This document shows, one piece after another, positions 1-7,919 of a stretch of DNA of 31,652 nt. The DNA comes from Thermocladium sp. (lineage in GTDB: Archaea > Thermoproteota > Thermoprotei > Thermoproteales > Thermocladiaceae): contig JAGDXC010000007.1 of the NCBI GenBank assembly GCA_023269935.1, positions 1 to 31,652 of the forward strand, read 5' to 3'. The notes under the pieces were generated by a model. That model did no database searches, had not been told where the DNA came from, and saw only the letters and a program-made list of their open reading frames with translations. The position numbers and the translations under genes were made by a program. The number at the start of each line of letters is the position of its first letter. Positions within the stretch are counted from its first letter, which is position 1.

Positions 1-20
1 AAGTTAAAAACTTTTTTTAC

Positions 21-44
21 CCCGCCTTAAAAGGCGAGGTTTGT
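21..44 (+). repeat. GC hairpin resembling an IS200/IS605-type end (relic)
   Basis: A perfect 6-bp stem (CGCCTT 23-28 / AAGGCG 31-36) is followed by a T-rich stretch at 51-57. The 17 bases at 28-44 recur exactly at 6895-6911. Similar GC hairpins lie at 23848-23869 and 29562-29576. Hairpins of this look often mark the ends of IS605/tnpB-family elements in archaea, but no intact tnpA or tnpB is nearby, so this is read as a relic. The IS assignment is inference. Confidence 0.35.
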
Positions 45-59
45 CGTTCCTTTTTTTAT

Positions 60-1042
60 CAACGATACGGATTTGATGGGACAACATAAGCATTGCCTTT
101 CAAGCAGGTAATGATTCAGCTTCACACGCCTTTCCTATATGCTCCTCAATCTTTGGCGAGCGAAATTTCTGGTCTATTTCCCACCTTGACGAGAGAGCAT
201 TACAGGATCTTTTGGAGCCACACACCCTTATAGAGGAGGGCCAAGTCTTCCCTCCATCCTAATCGAGTTACCAGTGGAACTGAAAGCTTCTAAACCAGAT
301 AAATCCTACAGCTAATGACATAATCCCTAGAACTAGAGTGTTTGGCTTACCTTCCTGAATATTATTGGTGGTTCCTCAGTGAGTGCCTTCTGGACTATTG
401 TCTATGATGCCCTACTGGATGTTGCCTATGCCATCTAATTCGCCATTGCTCTTCACTTGGCTAGGCTTATTGATGCTGTTGCCTTTAGGCTTCTTGAGGC
501 TACTGCCTAGAGCATTAAGGTCATGAAAACAGGCTCGCTAGCGATTATTGAGCTAGGACAATGCGCCCATGCCCATTTTAATACCATACTTCGCAAATCT
601 TGTTTTAGATCACGCCAATTACCCGGAGCACGCACTTAGAGAAATCGATGACACATACGGCCGATGATCACGCAGCCGAAGTATAGGGAGGTCGTTAATG
701 TGTATTGAGTAAGGCGTTGCCTGGGCTTGATGGTGTTGAGGCTAGGGGCTTCACGCAATGGTGATGTATTGTGCCAGTGAGCCCCATTGCATGGTACCTA
801 ACAATAATGAAGCCGGTAATCATTTCGAGCCGAGGAGCTCATTGGCGAGCTTCAGGAAAGTCATCGAAATAATAACAATGCATTGACGAGGTGGGTGAAG
901 GCATTGCTAACGGGATCAATAAGCCCAACCTATGCAAAGCCAAACCCAACCCCACTCACACACCCTTCAAGAACACCCGAACTAGAGGCCATGCTGAAAC
1001 CCATATAAGGGTTCACCATTTTTGAAGTCGTCAATAAGCAAT
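60..1042. pseudogene. about 1 kb without an intact gene; decayed coding remnants
   Basis: No reading frame of useful length covers this stretch. On the plus strand, 355-510 reads as a hydrophobic, Ala/Leu-rich peptide broken by one stop, with a segment FAIALHLARLIDAVAFRLLE before a second stop. A frame ending at the stop at 1006-1008 reads about 64 codons (from about 814) of protein-like sequence including ALTRWVKALL and a Pro/Thr-rich tail. On the minus strand, 70-270 also has a protein-like frame containing the run RVCGSKRSCNALSSRWE. Together with the hairpin at 21-44 this suggests one or more decayed genes, perhaps an old mobile element. I do not recognise a family and the remnants may be chance. 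Confidence 0.3.
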
Positions 1043-1687
1043 TTAGCTTTTAAACCATTTAGTCTTTTCTTCTGGTCCATGTTGTAGAGGTGCTGGGTAG
1101 TATCCGCATTGTGGGTATGGCACAAAGTCCGTGAGTAATACGGCTGTAGTTGGCCTTAGTATCTTCACGAGTACTGGCTTAGTTATGCTTGGGCCATATA
1201 TCGCGATTACGAATGCGTAGGCTCCAGGGCCTATGGTTATGTTAAGCCACGTTGGCCCATTACCAGTAACGCACTTTATATAACCATAACCATTTCTGGG
1301 GATGAATGTTTTATTCAAGGCGCCGGCGGCTAAAAATTCCCACGTAACCTCGGGGGTTACGCACACGTACACCCCAGGTTCTAGGTAGAACTCACTGGTT
1401 ATGTCGTAGGTACCGTTGAGGTGGAACTCGGCTACCTGAGCCACTCCAATGCCAGGTATGTTAGGTGGGGCCAGCCATTCCTCATTACCCGGTATTGGGT
1501 AGAGGGTGAGGTTTTTAGGGAGTAACGGTGCCCTGCAGGGTATGTAACCAAGCGCCCTTATTAAATTATTCATATAGTAGGTGCTCACACCGTAGGCCGC
1601 TAAACCAATTATAGCAGCGGCACCAAGTAAGATAACTATGAAGAGGGAAAAGTCAAACTCTATTTTAACAACACGGGTCATAGCCAT
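1043..1687 (-). CDS. membrane-anchored exported protein of unknown function (214 aa)
   Basis: I do not recognise a family. The N-terminus has a short charged segment followed by one strong hydrophobic helix (about residues 12-36, rich in Ile, Leu and Ala), which looks like an uncleaved signal anchor. The remaining ~175 residues are beta-rich, with Gly/Pro turns, four cysteines and NGT/NKT/NIT sequons, so this part probably lies outside the membrane and is glycosylated. It starts 7 bases after the stop of the 282-residue exported protein gene, with GGTAG just before the ATG, so the two are probably co-transcribed. The motif PGAYAF near its C-terminus resembles GPAYAF near the C-terminus of the upstream protein, hinting that the two share a fold or assemble together. 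Function is unknown. Confidence 0.75.
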   Translation of the reverse strand: MAMTRVVKIEFDFSLFIVILLGAAAIIGLAAYGVSTYYMNNLIRALGYIPCRAPLLPKNLTLYPIPGNEEWLAPPNIPGIGVAQVAEFHLNGTYDITSEFYLEPGVYVCVTPEVTWEFLAAGALNKTFIPRNGYGYIKCVTGNGPTWLNITIGPGAYAFVIAIYGPSITKPVLVKILRPTTAVLLTDFVPYPQCGYYPAPLQHGPEEKTKWFKS

Positions 1688-1694
1688 CTACCAA

Positions 1695-2543
1695 CTAACT
1701 GGGGCATGTCTGAATCTCAAAGGCGTATGCCGGCCCTTGACCTCCCGCATATGATATGTAATATATGTAGCCTGGTGATAATGTGTAGGACCACGCGTTT
1801 GTGGCTGTTGTTTGAATAGTGGCGGAGCCGCTACTGCTGTAACCATCTACAGAGACGCCAACGCTGGTGGTTAATAGGGTTGTCGATGATTGTGAAACAG
1901 ACATAGTCATTAGTTGCGTAGCGCTACACATATCTAGTATTGATTCTATACTGTTAAACCCATTATTAAAGTCTATTGAGTAGAAGTCTTCAATGGTTCC
2001 ATTGGGGAAGACGGCAGTTGCATATACCTGGTTTGGTTCATTTTCATCTGAGGTCGTGCCTGATGGCAATATTGGTATTACTTTAAAGTACTGGGCACCA
2101 TCTACTGGGACCGGCCCAAGGTCCTTGGCTACATATGGTTGAGTGCATGGTTCATACCCAACTATGACCGGTACCAATTTTGTGCTGTAAATTGCCCACT
2201 CATCAAGTCTAAAGAGCCCGATGGCCTCACCATCATTTGCATTAATAGTAAATGATGAAGTCCATAATGCTTGGCTAGTCAACGTGGCGGGACCTGAATT
2301 GAATGTGAAGGTTGCTGTATATGTGAGGCTCTGCATGGCGCTTGCAGAGCCTGCATATGGTGAGTTCAGTAATATTATTGGGGTCCAGTAAATGCCCTCC
2401 GCTACCTCGGAGCCGATTCCACACTCATAGCCACCGAGATTAGGTGAGGGGGATGCAGTGGCCACGGTTGTATGCAATAACACTAACATGATTGCAATAA
2501 CTATAATTGGCAATAATCTAATTATATATATTTTTGCTTTCAT
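1695..2543 (-). CDS. secreted protein of unknown function (282 aa)
   Basis: Residues 1-30 form a classic signal peptide: a Lys/Arg start, a long Ile/Leu/Val core and a TATASP-type end. The mature part is rich in Ser, Thr, Tyr and Asn with few charges, typical of secreted crenarchaeal proteins. It has four or more cysteines (GYECG, YEPC, DMC, QTCPS) that could form disulfides, and a Ser/Thr-rich stretch around residues 213-250. No catalytic motif is visible. A TATA-like box (2563-2573) lies 25 bases upstream of the ATG, so the mRNA is probably leaderless. It is the first gene of a two-gene unit with the anchored 214-residue protein. A surface or extracellular complex is a reasonable inference; no enzyme activity can be assigned. 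Confidence 0.75.
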   Translation of the reverse strand: MKAKIYIIRLLPIIVIAIMLVLLHTTVATASPSPNLGGYECGIGSEVAEGIYWTPIILLNSPYAGSASAMQSLTYTATFTFNSGPATLTSQALWTSSFTINANDGEAIGLFRLDEWAIYSTKLVPVIVGYEPCTQPYVAKDLGPVPVDGAQYFKVIPILPSGTTSDENEPNQVYATAVFPNGTIEDFYSIDFNNGFNSIESILDMCSATQLMTMSVSQSSTTLLTTSVGVSVDGYSSSGSATIQTTATNAWSYTLSPGYIYYISYAGGQGPAYAFEIQTCPS

Positions 2544-2562
2544 AATAATATAAATGCTTAGT

Positions 2563-2573
2563 TATTTTTAAAT
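2563..2573 (-). promoter_or_regulatory. TATA-like promoter for the two exported proteins
   Basis: An A/T-rich box (TTTAAAAAT on the minus strand) is centred about 25 bases before the ATG at 2543, the spacing expected for a leaderless crenarchaeal transcript. Confidence 0.5.
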
Positions 2574-2928
2574 ATGGGGGGAAGTTTGTTTTGCAGACCT
2601 GCGCTTTATAATTAATTACCATCTTCATGGGTATCTCTATCTCGTGGAGGCGTTTTCTACTCCTCAGATCCCCTTCGCTAGAGGCGAGGAAGTTCTCTAC
2701 GTGCTTCTCAGCAACTAACAGCATGATGAAGCCCGAGGAAGGTGCATAGCCACTTTGATGGGATCTATATGATGCGCTATGAATTTTGTTTCTTTACTGA
2801 GGAAACAATATCCACAGAGGTGCTTGAAGCGCAATTCAAATGTGGATGAGGCTTATCATATGTATGGCCAAGCATCCATACGCTATGAATCTACGGTATT
2901 AGAACAAAAATAAGAACCCCATTGGTGA

Positions 2929-3013
2929 TGCGGGGGGTGGGATTTGAACCCACGCAGGCCTACGCCAACGGGACCTAAACCCGCCCCCTTTGACCATGCT
3001 CGGGTACCCCCGC
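2929..3013 (-). tRNA. tRNA-Leu(UAG)
   Basis: The minus strand folds as a class II tRNA. The acceptor GCGGGGG (3013-3007) pairs with CCCCCGC (2936-2930) and the discriminator is A2929. The T arm is GTGGG-TTCAAAT-CCCAC. The anticodon stem GCGGG/CCCGT encloses the loop TTTAGGT, giving anticodon UAG. A long variable arm is present, as expected for leucine. CCA is not encoded and no intron is needed. A TATA-like box at 3037-3046 lies about 28 bases upstream of the 5' end, and an A/T run at 2904-2912 (T-run on the transcript) may end transcription. Confidence 0.95.
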
Positions 3014-3036
3014 TCATGATCCTTGCCCAGCAATCC

Positions 3037-3046
3037 ATTTAAATTT
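3037..3046 (-). promoter_or_regulatory. TATA-like promoter of tRNA-Leu
   Basis: The near-palindromic box ATTTAAATTT is centred about 28 bases upstream of the tRNA 5' end at 3013. Confidence 0.5.
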
Positions 3047-3111
3047 TACCGTTGCTGGATATCTATATAGGGAAATAATGGGTCTCGCCTAAAGCTTTGC
3101 TTAAGAATGGT

Positions 3112-3288
3112 TCAGTGGGGAATTAATTCGGATCCATCTATTGCGCATTTTCCCCGTAGTTTCTTTGCGCAGATGGGGCAATACATGGTGCCACATTTAG
3201 AGCAAGTATAGTAATCGTCCGCTCTATAAATCCTCCTGCCGCATCTCCAACACCTGCCAAGCATTAGTGTCTTTGGTACGTATGCCAT
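3112..3288 (-). CDS. small zinc-ribbon protein (58 aa)
   Basis: This short gene reads ATG (3288) to TGA (3112). The protein carries paired cysteine motifs: CWRC (residues 13-16), CSKC (29-32), CPIC (37-40) and one more Cys at 48, a treble-clef or double zinc-ribbon pattern. The rest is basic and small. Such proteins in archaea are often nucleic-acid or ribosome associated, but I cannot name the family. A TATA-like box at 3312-3319 is about 27 bases upstream of the ATG, supporting expression and this start. It lies alone between two tRNA-type genes. Coding is supported by the ordered cysteine spacing over the full frame. Confidence 0.8.
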   Translation of the reverse strand: MAYVPKTLMLGRCWRCGRRIYRADDYYTCSKCGTMYCPICAKKLRGKCAIDGSELIPH

Positions 3289-3311
3289 ATGTGGGGCCCT
3301 ACTTTAACTGG

Positions 3312-3319
3312 ATTTTAAA
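3312..3319 (-). promoter_or_regulatory. TATA-like promoter of the zinc-ribbon gene
   Basis: TTTAAAAT on the minus strand, centred about 27 bases before the ATG at 3288. Confidence 0.45.
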
Positions 3320-3429
3320 GATTATCGTTAATATTCCTTAAATGCGAGTCACTTTGTTTTCAGGACAAGGTTTTTAGCTCCTCCCCCTTGAACCCTTGAG
3401 CTGATTATGGCTGAATTCTCTAGGATAAA

Positions 3430-3440
3430 AAATAAAAATA
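3430..3440 (+). promoter_or_regulatory. TATA-like promoter of the tRNA-Pro-like gene
   Basis: An A-rich TATA-like box centred about 26 bases before position 3462, the first base of the tRNA-like acceptor stem. It suggests the fragment is transcribed from its own promoter. Confidence 0.45.
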
Positions 3441-3461
3441 CACGAGGCAATGCTTGATCGG

Positions 3462-3518
3462 GGGGCCGTAGTCTAGCTTGGTTAGGGGGTTCAACCCGAC
3501 TAAGACGCACGGCTCGGG
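3462..3518 (+). tRNA. tRNA-Pro(CGG)-like 5' half with a D-loop insertion; no 3' half seen
   Basis: The sequence follows tRNA positions 1-37 exactly if about 18 bases are removed. The acceptor GGGGCCG is 3462-3468, T8-A9 are 3469-3470, the D stem GTCT (3471-3474) pairs with AGAC (3503-3506), and the D loop AGCTTGGTTA holds G18-G19. The insertion at about 3485-3502 contains a GGG...CCC hairpin and splits position 21/22, like a non-canonical archaeal intron. Base 26 is G3507, the stem is CACGG (3508-3512), and the loop CTCGGG has anticodon CGG at 3515-3517. After G37 the expected partner CCGTG, a T arm and CGGCCCC are not found downstream or anywhere nearby. Instead a GC-rich segment follows, including GGCGGG (3526-3531) pairing with CCCGCC (3558-3563). 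This resembles the 5' half of a split tRNA. A tRNA with several introns that I failed to parse, or a broken tRNA, are alternatives. Confidence 0.55.
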
Positions 3519-3549
3519 CCTACATGGCGGGAACTGGGCAGCTGCTCCA

Positions 3550-4041
3550 CTAGAATCCCCGCCCCTCATCTACATTGACATCAATCTCCTCGCTGAGTGA
3601 CTTAATCATTTCTTTCTCCTCCATGGTTATTCCCATAACCTCCATATCCACTAACATCCTGGCTAACTCAACTGCTATGTCCCGTATTGATACTATGCCC
3701 TCAAGGAAACCATTTTCATCCACCACCGGTAGATGCCGTATTTGATGCTTAGCCATGATGTGGACTGCCTTTAGAATGCTGGCATCCCTTGTTATGGTTA
3801 TTGGGGATCTAGTCATTACTGACCCAACCTTAAGTGACTGAAGAGAATCAGGACTGGAATTAACTGCCTTAACTATATCTCTCTCAGTAAGTATGCCTAT
3901 GGGAGTCTCAGTCTCATCAGTAACCAACACGACACTTATTTTATTTTCCATCATTAACTTCACGGCAAGCAATAGAGAATCAGACTCACTTGCGGTGACG
4001 GTTATTTCACGCATTACATCACTGACTCGAGATAACTCCAC
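3550..4041 (-). CDS. CBS-pair domain protein
   Basis: Two CBS domains fill the protein: DVMREITVTASESDSLLLA to TPIGILTERDIV (about residues 6-60) and SVMTRSPITITRDASILKA to GIVSIRDIAVELA (about 70-130). They are followed by a short acidic tail. Stand-alone CBS pairs bind adenine nucleotides and sense energy state; the partner is not known here. I place the start at GTG 4041 because a TATA-like box (4061-4069) lies 25 bases upstream; TTG at 4050 would add three residues. The 3' end overlaps the GC-rich segment after the tRNA-Pro-like sequence on the other strand. Confidence 0.85.
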   Translation of the reverse strand: MELSRVSDVMREITVTASESDSLLLAVKLMMENKISVVLVTDETETPIGILTERDIVKAVNSSPDSLQSLKVGSVMTRSPITITRDASILKAVHIMAKHQIRHLPVVDENGFLEGIVSIRDIAVELARMLVDMEVMGITMEEKEMIKSLSEEIDVNVDEGRGF

Positions 4042-4327
4042 ATATTTCAATAATAATAGTTATTTTTAATCTTTTCTAGAACCATTTTTCTCTGCTGGGA
4101 CTAATGCCCAATGCTCTCCATCGCTTATCTCCCATCTAAATTATCTCCATTGCCTTGCCCACTTTATAACTAAAGTTCATACTTTCTAGGAAGTCATAAA
4201 TGGATTGGAGATGCCACTAGTTATATAATCATAGGGATGCAAGGCATTAACTCAAGCATAAGGTGAATCATGGGAAGCTATTTGCTGCAGCTGAAAGTAT
4301 CTAATTAATTATCTCCATTAGTAATAA

Positions 4328-6790
4328 TCAACCTATCTCTACTATTGCGAACTTGCCTCCTATTCTAAATGCTGTAAATGGCGTTCCAAGCCCTTCAAAG
4401 AACTTCGAGAACATTTCATAATAGTGAAGCCTTAGTCCTTGAATGAATGTTAAGAAGCCCTCGCCTAGAGCAATTAGGAGATTTAATGCCACGAATACAA
4501 TGAAGCCGGCTGGATTAGTTAAACCACCAAGTGTATCCACTAGACCTATGGACATAGCCGTTAAAAGGGAGTGAACCAAGGCAACTATGCCGAGTCTCAT
4601 GAATGATATTACATTAGCCAATGCCGCTAGTATACCCTCAATCGCGAATGCTATTATCAATTCGCCCATATCTAGCTTCTCATGCCTATATTTATACTTA
4701 ACATAACCTATTGATGCACCGAACATAACTAGGCCAATAATGAAGAGGGAAATATCCACCGTGTATATTGATCTTATATAACTGTAAATCGGTTGATAAA
4801 GTATCGGAACTAGGCCGACCGACATGAATGTCAAGGCTGCACCTATGAATGCTATGATTGTGGAGGTTAATATTATTCCATCTAATGTATGTCCTAACCT
4901 AACCTTGTTTATCACAGTTAGTATCAAGGCAAATGTTAAAATTATTAATCCAAATAATATGGCAGCGGTGAATGTATAATCTATCCAATCCATGGATGGA
5001 GATAGACCGGCTCCTGCCGTTAATTCTATTATATGAAGACCTGTAAGCGTCGGTATAAGATCAAGCCCAAAGAATTCCCCCGAATATATCACCGAGAATA
5101 AGATAGCCATTATGCCCATTAGCATAAAGATCAAGCCCCAAGTACTATATTTACCGCCGAATATGCCTCGCATAAATGAGTTGCTTCCCCTATACCTATA
5201 CTTATACAACGCCAACCCCATTAACAGCACTAATAATCCATGACCTGCATCTGGAAACATCCAGCCAAAGAATATTGGGAAGAAGAATGCGGCAATCGGG
5301 ACCGGGCTCACCTCTCTATATTCTGGGACGCCATACATGTATACAATGTTCTTAAACGAGTCCACTATTGATGGGTATGATTCGCTAGTCGGAGCCTCCC
5401 TTGTATTAACTGTGGTTAATTGCATTACTTTAGAGAATTTCCTAACCTTCGCATCAATGGCCAGTATTGAGAATATCTTGAATAAGGCATCATCGAATTT
5501 ATCGGCGTTCCGCTTCACCACATATCCCCTCAATGTAACTACTCTACCACTACGTATTTCCCTGGCCTTATCAACCCCGAAATTCGATACTTGATTATAT
5601 GAATCAACAATCCGCTGGAGCTCCCCACTTAGCTCCTCCAGCTTTCGTTGGGCCTCCTCCTTCTGCTTCTCTATAACCTTAATGCCATCATCCACATTAG
5701 CCAATAAATCAATGGGCACCTCTATCGCATTTATCTTAAGCTGGTCAGGCGGATTAACTGCAACATATGCGTAGCGACCGCCCATATTTATGTCGTATCC
5801 CGGCAATCTCTCTAGCTCGGGCGGGATTTCATCCTTGGCCAGGAAGACTTTGTACCTGATGGCGCCTAGCTTAATTGAGTTAATATTATTCCTCTTCAAT
5901 TCATTCAGAAACTCGATTATCTGGCTTAATTCATCTACTCGCTTCCTTAATTCACTTATTGACTCCTTCATCATATCTATCCTGGACAGAAATTCACCGC
6001 CCTCCTCAAAGGCGTTGCTTGTATATGTCTTATATATATCTGATATTGATGATGCTAACTCTATTAGAGAGGCAGCACGAATTGCTTCTTGCCCTATGAA
6101 CTCCTTTAACGCCGCCTCAGCAGCCTCCTTCTCTCTCCTTAATTTAACCATGGATTCATTGGCCTTAGTTGGATCTATGTTGATGAAGTCATATACCTCA
6201 GCATTAAATAGTCTTAGCGAATTGCTCACAGATGAGGCTAACCAACTTGGATAAAGCACCACTAAGCTCGCACGTCCTTGATCCTGGGCGATCACCGTGG
6301 TTATTACATTAATGGCGGATAATGCCTTCTCTACCTCGCCTAGATCCTTTATTGAGATCCTGGCTATGGTTGCCGAGAAGTGCTTTAAATTGCTTGGTAG
6401 CGATTTTAAGACGTTAGATGCAGCCAGTATTATAGAATACTTATCTATCTCTATCGATGCATGGGTAATCTGGTCCTGGAACTGCTTTATTCTAAGCATG
6501 AAGTTACTTAGGTCTTCATATACCCTGATCAACATATCGCTAAATGACTTGAACCTATATTGACTAGCGGATATAGGCTCTACTTCCGGGAGTAATTGCT
6601 TTAGCTCCCTTGATGCTTCCTCCACATACTTTACCTTATCGTAGATGTCCTGAGGTATAGGTGGAGACGGCATCTCAGGAGGTCGAGGCATGAACATGAA
6701 AACCCCAACCTCGCCAATCTTGGCAATGACATCAAGCGCGGACTCAAATGGCACAGATATCCTGTACTCAATTACCCGCTCAATAGGCAT
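4328..6790 (-). CDS. atpI: V/A-type ATP synthase subunit I (a subunit)
   Basis: This is the membrane stator and proton-channel subunit of the archaeal A-type ATP synthase. The N-terminal ~430 residues are soluble with long charged helices (coiled-coil arm of the peripheral stalk). The C-terminal part holds about seven membrane helices beginning near AAFFFPIFFGWMFPDAGHG, a segment conserved in this family, and includes the region ISFMRLGIVALVHS with the essential arginine that faces the rotor ring. Its 820 residues are somewhat longer than the usual 650-750. A TATA-like box at 6815-6823 lies about 29 bases upstream of the ATG. No other ATP synthase genes flank it, so they must lie elsewhere. 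Confidence 0.93.
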   Translation of the reverse strand: MPIERVIEYRISVPFESALDVIAKIGEVGVFMFMPRPPEMPSPPIPQDIYDKVKYVEEASRELKQLLPEVEPISASQYRFKSFSDMLIRVYEDLSNFMLRIKQFQDQITHASIEIDKYSIILAASNVLKSLPSNLKHFSATIARISIKDLGEVEKALSAINVITTVIAQDQGRASLVVLYPSWLASSVSNSLRLFNAEVYDFINIDPTKANESMVKLRREKEAAEAALKEFIGQEAIRAASLIELASSISDIYKTYTSNAFEEGGEFLSRIDMMKESISELRKRVDELSQIIEFLNELKRNNINSIKLGAIRYKVFLAKDEIPPELERLPGYDINMGGRYAYVAVNPPDQLKINAIEVPIDLLANVDDGIKVIEKQKEEAQRKLEELSGELQRIVDSYNQVSNFGVDKAREIRSGRVVTLRGYVVKRNADKFDDALFKIFSILAIDAKVRKFSKVMQLTTVNTREAPTSESYPSIVDSFKNIVYMYGVPEYREVSPVPIAAFFFPIFFGWMFPDAGHGLLVLLMGLALYKYRYRGSNSFMRGIFGGKYSTWGLIFMLMGIMAILFSVIYSGEFFGLDLIPTLTGLHIIELTAGAGLSPSMDWIDYTFTAAILFGLIILTFALILTVINKVRLGHTLDGIILTSTIIAFIGAALTFMSVGLVPILYQPIYSYIRSIYTVDISLFIIGLVMFGASIGYVKYKYRHEKLDMGELIIAFAIEGILAALANVISFMRLGIVALVHSLLTAMSIGLVDTLGGLTNPAGFIVFVALNLLIALGEGFLTFIQGLRLHYYEMFSKFFEGLGTPFTAFRIGGKFAIVEIG

Positions 6791-6814
6791 ATGCTTCTCT
6801 CAATAGTTAAGGGG

Positions 6815-6823
6815 GTTTTTAAG
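6815..6823 (-). promoter_or_regulatory. TATA-like promoter of atpI
   Basis: CTTAAAAAC on the minus strand, about 29 bases before the ATG at 6790. Confidence 0.45.
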
Positions 6824-6890
6824 ATTAATCCATGTAAAGTAAACGTCACGCTAAGCCAAGTTAAAACAGCATATCACTGATCTCTTCCCC

Positions 6891-6911
6891 ATCCTAAAAG
6901 GCGAGGTTTGT
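6891..6911 (+). repeat. decayed copy of the GC hairpin found at 21-44
   Basis: Bases 6895-6911 repeat 28-44 exactly (17 bases). The left arm of the stem is reduced to ATCCT. It sits in the 320-base gap between atpI and etfB, which otherwise holds only the two promoters and a 6-bp inverted repeat, GATGAG/CTCATC, at 6936-6953. It is interpreted as a solo end left by an IS605-type element; that is inference. Confidence 0.35.
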
Positions 6912-7076
6912 TATTTGATCATTATTGTCTACTGATGAGGGTCGACTCATCATGAAGAAATATGATTTCTAGGGGTAGAATAGGTTGTCTAATGCTCGAT
7001 TCTAGTATCAATTCTACACTAATAAAACGATTTTAAATTAAGCAATACAAGAGCTTCTAAAAGTCGTAAAGGCAAA

Positions 7077-7086
7077 TTTTATAAAT
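7077..7086 (+). promoter_or_regulatory. TATA-like promoter of the etf operon
   Basis: TTTTATAAAT centred about 30 bases before the ATG at 7111, predicting a leader of only a few bases for etfB-etfA and the gene after them. Confidence 0.55.
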
Positions 7087-7110
7087 GCCCATTTTCTGGT
7101 TATTCTACAT

Positions 7111-7914
7111 ATGAATATAGTGGTTCTAGTAAAGCCCGCTCTAGATACAAGTAACTTGAGGACTACCGCTAATAAAATAATGGTTGAAGACACTCCCTTA
7201 AAGATCAGCGATATAGATAGGAATGCAGCTGAGGAAGCCATTAGAATAAAGGAGAAGACCAAAGGCGGAAAAACCATTGCAATAATGGTATCTAAGTATC
7301 CACCTACTGCAAAGAGAGCGGGAGAGGTTGAAAACCTTGGACGGGAAGTACTTGCGATGGGAATCGATGAAGCTATTGTGGTGATTGATGATGGATTAAT
7401 AGGTTCAGACCAAGCCGCTACTGCGAAGACCATAAGCGAGGTACTTAAAAGGAGAATAGGGCAATTCGATTTAATAATTGGGGGAGAAGCCACAATAGAT
7501 GGCTACAGCAGCCAAGTGCCTGCACGGGTTGCCGCTGAATTAGGGATACCAATAGTGACTTACGTGAGGGAAATAACGCAAATAGGCAATGATAACATAA
7601 CAGTAAAGAGGGACCTAGAGGATGAGGTTCAAGTCATAAACATAAAGTTGCCTGCCGTGATTACTGTGACCAGGGAAATAAATACCCCCCGAATACCGCC
7701 GCTGCTCCAGATAAGGATGGCCATGAAGAAGCCATTGACCAAGCTATCACTGGGGGATCTAGGGCTCTCGATTCAGTCCAGAATTAGAACTACATCGCTG
7801 AAACCTCTTCAGATTCAACGCAAGAAGATAATAATAGAGAATGGCACTATCGATGAGAAGGCAGACAAATTAATTCAGTACTTGGCGCAAGAAGGAATAC
7901 TAACGCCAAGGTGA
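7111..7914 (+). CDS. etfB: electron transfer flavoprotein beta subunit
   Basis: EtfB pairs with EtfA to form the soluble FAD (and AMP or second FAD) carrier that takes electrons from acyl-CoA or other dehydrogenases and passes them on. The start MNIVVLVKPALD is the family's usual N-terminus. The segments DRNAAEEAIRIKE, LIIGGEATIDGYSSQVPARVAAELG and LPAVITVTREINTPR are all conserved family signatures. The length of 267 residues is normal. It begins at a leaderless-type promoter and its stop is immediately followed by etfA. A bifurcating role with NADH, as known for some crenarchaeal EtfAB-FixCX systems, is possible, but no fixC or fixX is in the window. Confidence 0.95.
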   Translation: MNIVVLVKPALDTSNLRTTANKIMVEDTPLKISDIDRNAAEEAIRIKEKTKGGKTIAIMVSKYPPTAKRAGEVENLGREVLAMGIDEAIVVIDDGLIGSDQAATAKTISEVLKRRIGQFDLIIGGEATIDGYSSQVPARVAAELGIPIVTYVREITQIGNDNITVKRDLEDEVQVINIKLPAVITVTREINTPRIPPLLQIRMAMKKPLTKLSLGDLGLSIQSRIRTTSLKPLQIQRKKIIIENGTIDEKADKLIQYLAQEGILTPR

Positions 7915-7919
7915 TCAAA

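Noticed and set aside
2518..2724. 68-residue minus-strand frame upstream of the secreted protein
   Set aside because: It overlaps the start and the promoter of the 282-residue gene, has no promoter of its own and no recognisable motif.
2723..2801. ATGATGA ... ATGATGC ... CTGA resembling a C/D sRNA
   Set aside because: The D' box is missing and the spacings are too long.
4051..4327. Gap between the CBS gene and atpI searched for a small gene or RNA
   Set aside because: Only the CBS promoter is visible; no frame, tRNA or guide-RNA pattern could be supported.
5337..6563. Plus-strand frames inside atpI
   Set aside because: They are antisense shadows of the strongly supported subunit I gene.
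6936..6953. Inverted repeat GATGAG/CTCATC upstream of etfB
   Set aside because: Only 6 bp and about 120 bases before the promoter; not enough to call an operator.
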